Below, piece by piece: positions 60,901 to 64,000 of a stretch of 64,000 nt of DNA; positions within the stretch are counted from its first letter, which is position 1, and every line of letters starts with the position of its first letter. The notes under the pieces were generated by a model. The model did no database searches, was not told the origin of the DNA, and saw only the letters and a program-made list of their open reading frames with translations. Both the position numbers and the translations under genes were made by a program. Origin of the DNA: Pseudomonas sp. B6002 (GTDB taxonomy: Bacteria > Pseudomonadota > Gammaproteobacteria > Pseudomonadales > Pseudomonadaceae); NCBI RefSeq assembly GCF_013385985.1, contig NZ_JACAOY010000012.1, positions 1 through 64,000 of the forward strand. The letters are read 5' to 3'.

Positions 60901-62968
60901 TGATGGCGTCGCCATAGGCGCGAAACCGGTGTGCGGTATCGAGCAGTACGGCAGGTGTCGGCTCGCCCTCGGTGTGCATGCGGCGCAATTGTGACTCTTC
61001 GACACCGCTGACCTGGCGAATCTGTTCCAGCTCGCTGTCGGTAAAGCCATCCGTGACCGGACCCAGGCGCCGCATCAACTGTGTACCGCTCCAGGTCTGG
61101 GGCAAATCGGCTTCGTGTAACCAGGCGCCCTGACCGTTATGCCTCACGCGCGGCTGGTAGGCATCGGGACGGCTCGGATGGCTGATGCGATAGGCGCCGC
61201 TGTCCGGGTCCGCTTCGACACGGTAGTAACGATCCTGAATCGTCAGGGTCGTGGCGTCGTTGTCGACATACAGGCCGTGGGCATCTGGTTGGGTTTGCGG
61301 CTTCCCATTCACCGACTCATAGGCTGTAAGGTCCGGGTTCCAGAGACGTTGCTCGCCTGAGGCCAATGTCACACGTTTCAAATGATCGACCGCGCCGCTT
61401 AGCTGGATGTGCGGCAATACGCTGGCGCCAGCGGCGATGAACGCCGTATTGAGTGCCACCGACGAGAAATGTGCCCACATGCCCTCGAGATCGCCTTCCT
61501 CATAGGCATGCACCCCTTCGAAAACATCCGACATCATCTGCGCAGCCCCCACCGTCAGCATGATGGGACCAAGCCCGGGCACTACGAAGGCTGCCAGGTT
61601 AAGCACGTTCACTACGGCCTCCAGGTAGCTGTCCAGCCGCGCCATACGTGCAACCTGGTCTTCTACCCCGGTCGGCACAGCCACCGCGGCGGCATCGGCA
61701 AACTGCTTGCGCACATAGGCCTGGCGCACGCGTTCCCACAGTGCTCCGGTGATCGCGACTTCGTTCATGGGCAGGCGCGGCAGGTGCCCTCTGAGCGGAT
61801 AGTCCTGGTTGGGTTTTTTCTCACCGGCGGGCTGATACAGCGTATCGAAACGCTGGAAAAACAGACCCTGCTCGCGGGCAGGGATATATCGGCTGAAAAA
61901 GCGTCTATAACTGGTGCTGTGCAAACGCGCTCGCAGGTCCGCCATGAACTCGCCGCTGTTGGCGTATTCCTTGAGCGGTTGTTGCGGGTCATCGGGCAGG
62001 TAGACCACCAGACGCTCGCTCGTACCACTGTCCAGGCGCTCCGGTCCGATCAGCAGAGGCCCGACCAGCACGCTGTCAAACACTTGCAGGGCGGCGGAGC
62101 TCACAGGCTTGTTAGCGCCCCACGTACCTGGCTGCCCGGCGAGTATCCTGGCCAGCATTGGGTAAGCCGACACACTGATGGCGCCCTGCATGTGGGCCAC
62201 CTCCAGGCACAGCCCGAACTGTTCGCACAGGAACTGTTCAAGCTGCTGTTCAAGCCTGGTTTTTTCCGAGGTATTTTCCGGCTGCACGACAGCTTTTATA
62301 TGCGCCTGGTAGAGCGCCCCAAGATCCAGTGTGCGGCACAGCTTGGCAAAGGCGTGAGGCGTGATGGGCACGGCGTACTCGGCCAGCACGGCAAACGAGG
62401 GGATGACATCACCGTCGAAGTCGCCCCAGTGGGTGATGATCTGGCAATCATCACAGGAAATAGGCTCTTCTTCCTGCGGCGTGAAATTGGCCAGGGCCGC
62501 CTCCAGCAACGTTACCCCTCGATAGCGGTAATCGAGGGCGGAATCACGGCTAACGTCAAACACAAAAAAGCCATACAGGTCATCTCGCTTCTGGAAGCCG
62601 TATTTGCGCGCAAAATACACATTGCGCACATCCAGATCGAGGTTGAATTGTTGCTTGATGGCCGCCTTGAGCCTGGGCTCGGCGAATGCCGCAATGGCTT
62701 CGATGCGGCCAAACCAGACATCGACCTCGTTGAGCCGCTCCTGGAACCGGGTCTGCCCGCCCGCCAGCGCCTGCCTGGCGACAGCAGGCGCCGTGGAATA
62801 CCACGCGGGCAAGCTCAATGGGTGATCGGCCAAAGCCCGCTGGCGATCAGGTGCGGCCTGCATGAACCAGCGGGGTATGCGCGACTTGAGAAAGTCGTAG
62901 TGAACACCTCGAGGGTCAACGTTTAACGTTCCTTCGGGAGAGGAAACGGGCACAGGGTTTTCTGACAT
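57920..62968 (-). CDS. NEL-type E3 ubiquitin ligase with LRR and dermonecrotic-toxin-like N-terminus
   Basis: A 1,682-residue predicted effector. Residues about 20-430 look like the DUF6543/dermonecrotic toxin domain of large Pseudomonas proteins. A hydrophobic segment follows (about 450-530, [20 protein letters not shown]), then a helical middle, leucine-rich repeats (about 1155-1290: [53 protein letters not shown]) and a C-terminal NEL domain (about 1350-1650). The catalytic cysteine is Cys1430 in [12 protein letters not shown], the CxD motif of IpaH/SspH ligases, which ubiquitinate host proteins. ATG 62968 follows GGAG. No classical signal peptide is seen. Delivery is not shown. Confidence 0.9.
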   Translation of the reverse strand: MSENPVPVSSPEGTLNVDPRGVHYDFLKSRIPRWFMQAAPDRQRALADHPLSLPAWYSTAPAVARQALAGGQTRFQERLNEVDVWFGRIEAIAAFAEPRLKAAIKQQFNLDLDVRNVYFARKYGFQKRDDLYGFFVFDVSRDSALDYRYRGVTLLEAALANFTPQEEEPISCDDCQIITHWGDFDGDVIPSFAVLAEYAVPITPHAFAKLCRTLDLGALYQAHIKAVVQPENTSEKTRLEQQLEQFLCEQFGLCLEVAHMQGAISVSAYPMLARILAGQPGTWGANKPVSSAALQVFDSVLVGPLLIGPERLDSGTSERLVVYLPDDPQQPLKEYANSGEFMADLRARLHSTSYRRFFSRYIPAREQGLFFQRFDTLYQPAGEKKPNQDYPLRGHLPRLPMNEVAITGALWERVRQAYVRKQFADAAAVAVPTGVEDQVARMARLDSYLEAVVNVLNLAAFVVPGLGPIMLTVGAAQMMSDVFEGVHAYEEGDLEGMWAHFSSVALNTAFIAAGASVLPHIQLSGAVDHLKRVTLASGEQRLWNPDLTAYESVNGKPQTQPDAHGLYVDNDATTLTIQDRYYRVEADPDSGAYRISHPSRPDAYQPRVRHNGQGAWLHEADLPQTWSGTQLMRRLGPVTDGFTDSELEQIRQVSGVEESQLRRMHTEGEPTPAVLLDTAHRFRAYGDAIKVSQQIHAGTPSDELCGFAAALSVELPGWPVGKAIEVQGDVEGAALRYGVAMPTDDVVRIRRSELIQGQLPARIVDSLTSEQLQQILGQHLPATKPQRALLLAQRLSTHGIKNRARLFQSIYSERLPAGNPAVRLMQRDFKHLPTLMVQELLDSASADELAMVNSRNRIPLRLAEAARKLQARMRLAHAYEGLYLRDLANVDTEALVLNTLEKLPGWHNALRLEVRDASFSGTLRAEFGPTGADSRKVLVRMGDGRYQPFDEQGQELHGINGLYGALQRALPDSHRKVIGLPHVGQGEQLEGLVIDKALNRDQLRQVLRMQPERKPAWRQPRRLTDNRLGYPLSGRGAGRPVTVRERVRMLYPTINDLQLTEFLRGHVASDDAWLRALENEFEQLDNTLNRWLATGPRDVPNLRVRRKIRDVIRSAWQKSCEWDVDTHDNYQGQRIRLENRGVGAQLATLPALPGNFDHVSSLHLPGCGLTDQSNGFLSSFRALRILNLERNNLTRLPDVCAGMPRLEGLDLSDNRIVLTEQTASHIRGMPQLIWLALEGNPLGRSVDISRIPQLKWLYLAGCGLQEWPPGLFGAPRPRDFLLDLSGNHLNAIPNVAPGSERARIIARSVVTRDWLSPAVLETFNLYTESVGMDPSRRFPPRGTQDSAHWMSGMTRQNWMNKQPVWDDLEEAPGSEPFFDEIRKLSEHLSKRSEAYRDDLTAKVWRMLEAMARDSALRERLFEMALAPTTCVDAGAQLFNAMGVEVLLHEALELTDPGLMRLELLDLAKGKARLDELGRIAHARVAELLDNGRHFPEYDSDGGLIQRSDAAGNPVASIDEVEIHLAYVTRLADRLDLPWQSAMFYTEPDVTPAMIEQAYTRVRELESGDLLRDGIIEQPFWANYVQTTFAADFAPVSAKSDALIDLNTAQQEWLDDGSLSAERKVDLRKTIDASAQVLGKSASQVSPGQVMSDDEYYAEMTRLGDERKNILRTLTDRIMGRAS

Positions 62969-63046
62969 GGGGAACTCCGCTTGACTGAAAAAACCAGCCT
63001 ATCGGATGCCCCCCGCAGTCAAAGCCTAGATAGTTACTGTTGTGCC

Positions 63047-64000
63047 TCAGGCAATGTCTCTGGAAGGGCCGGGCTGGGCAGACTGCTCGGCGACTTCCCG
63101 ACGTGACAGGGCGATCAGTTTTTCATTGCGCGCCGTGGACAACTCGATATCCAGCATGGTCGCGGCTTCGGCGTATTGCTGGTCGATCTGCGGATGGGCG
63201 ATTTCCAACGCCTCACGCTTTTGCGATTTGACGCGTTCCAGTTCAGCGAACTCGGCGGGGTACTTTTCCTCAAGATAAGCAGCCCAGTAATCGACGTTAA
63301 TCAAGTACTCATAAAACGCCTCGGAGCTTTCCGCCGCACGCACGGCCTCCAGCGCCCGGCTCTGCGCCGCGCCGCGCAGGGGCCTGCCGAACCTCATGTA
63401 TGTCGGCTGCCCTGGCAAGTCCAGCGCATCACGCAGGCCGATACGGTATTCCAGGCGCACTTCGGCCGCGTCCATGCCCGGCCTGGCTTCCTGATTGGCC
63501 AAGGTTTCAACCTTGTCGAGGCGGAATAACTGACGCGCCAGCTTCAACAGGGCCGGGCCTTTCTGATCCAAGCGCGTGGGGTCGATGCTTTGTAAGGCAT
63601 CATGCTCGAAAACCTTGATCTCCAGGTTACTGAAGGTGAGCATGCGCCCGTCTACGCAGGTGCCGTGGGTGCTGGACATGGCAAACACGGTGCCGCGCAA
63701 CTCGGCATCATCGTTGACGGCGTCCATCACCCTCCAGACCCGGTGAGTCAGATCGGCACGCGCCAGTCGGTACTCCTCGGTGTCTTGCAAGCGTTCGAGC
63801 AGGTGGAAGAATGCCGCATTGCCCGGTTCGCTCAGCAATTGCGCCCACCGTTCACGACGCAGATTCTGCTCATCGACCGGCACGCTACCCAACCAACCAC
63901 CCACCTGTTCATCCACCGGCGGCGGTTCAGGCAATTCCTCATCGGATTCCACTGCCTCGCCGTCACTTTGCGGGTTGTCGCCCAACAACTCCTCGATCTC
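63047..64000 (-). CDS. Second NEL-type E3 ubiquitin ligase (C-terminal part; runs off the window)
   Basis: At least 317 residues of an open frame that reaches the window end without a start; an internal Met at 63988 is not the true start. It has the NEL helical core (LARADLTHRVWRVMDAVNDD) and the catalytic motif GTCVDGRMLTFSNLE, with the Cys codon at 63656-63658. The visible C-terminal region corresponds to the ligase domain; any LRR or toxin-like domain would lie beyond the window. It ends 78 bp before the start of the first NEL gene and is likely co-transcribed with it. Confidence 0.88.
   Translation of the reverse strand, partial: EIEELLGDNPQSDGEAVESDEELPEPPPVDEQVGGWLGSVPVDEQNLRRERWAQLLSEPGNAAFFHLLERLQDTEEYRLARADLTHRVWRVMDAVNDDAELRGTVFAMSSTHGTCVDGRMLTFSNLEIKVFEHDALQSIDPTRLDQKGPALLKLARQLFRLDKVETLANQEARPGMDAAEVRLEYRIGLRDALDLPGQPTYMRFGRPLRGAAQSRALEAVRAAESSEAFYEYLINVDYWAAYLEEKYPAEFAELERVKSQKREALEIAHPQIDQQYAEAATMLDIELSTARNEKLIALSRREVAEQSAQPGPSRDIA

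Noticed and set aside
61409-62926. A 505-codon plus-strand open frame inside the NEL gene
   Set aside because: Antisense shadow of the 1,682-residue protein, with no ribosome site and no recognisable motif.

Overview
The window is chromosomal DNA from a GC-rich gamma-proteobacterium, almost certainly a Pseudomonas of the fluorescens group. The protein sequences read as typical Pseudomonas orthologues. The order speA, yciH, Nudix, DUF2333, gcbA, ctpL, aroQ, accB, accC, prmA, dusB, fis, purH, purD, retS matches, from memory, the P. aeruginosa PAO1 region around PA4839 to PA4856, and the urt/ure block matches about PA4858 to PA4868. Intergenic gaps carry many short palindromic REP pairs of the kind found in P. 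fluorescens genomes. No rRNA, tRNA, CRISPR array, insertion sequence or phage gene was seen.

Region 1 (1-24.1 kb) is core genome: a DinF-type MATE exporter, a lipoprotein esterase, polyamine synthesis (speA), a SUI1-type factor, a Nudix/DUF2333 pair, the diguanylate cyclase GcbA and a CtpL-like chemoreceptor, then aroQ-accB-accC, prmA, a DUF3426 membrane protein, dusB-fis, purH, purD, the hybrid kinase RetS and a MarC-family membrane protein.

Region 2 (24.1-47.6 kb) interrupts the PAO1-like order between retS/marC and urtA. It holds an uncharacterised gene, an aerobic cobalamin block (cobG-H-I-J on the minus strand, cobL-K on the plus strand), a small accessory patch (a DUF6124-like gene behind a highly folded 5' leader, and an orphan antitoxin-like gene), a copper-uptake cluster (DUF2946, PCu(A)C, DUF2946, OprC-type receptor, PepSY membrane protein), a TonB-receptor/ABC cluster behind a Zur-box-like palindrome (probably zinc scavenging), and a 1,509-residue protein made of seven DUF4329/JAB-like repeats.

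Region 3 (47.6-57.9 kb) is a urea-nitrogen module: urtABCDE behind a sigma-54 promoter and an NtrC-like palindrome, then ureD, ureA, two GNAT acetyltransferases, ureB and ureC. The nickel-insertion genes ureEFG are not in the window.

Region 4 (57.9-64 kb) holds two tandem minus-strand genes for NEL-type (IpaH/SspH-like) E3 ubiquitin ligases. The first is complete at 1,682 residues, with an N-terminal dermonecrotic-toxin-like region, leucine-rich repeats and a catalytic-cysteine motif. The second runs off the window end. These are the most striking genes here: predicted effectors acting on eukaryotic cells, next to urease.
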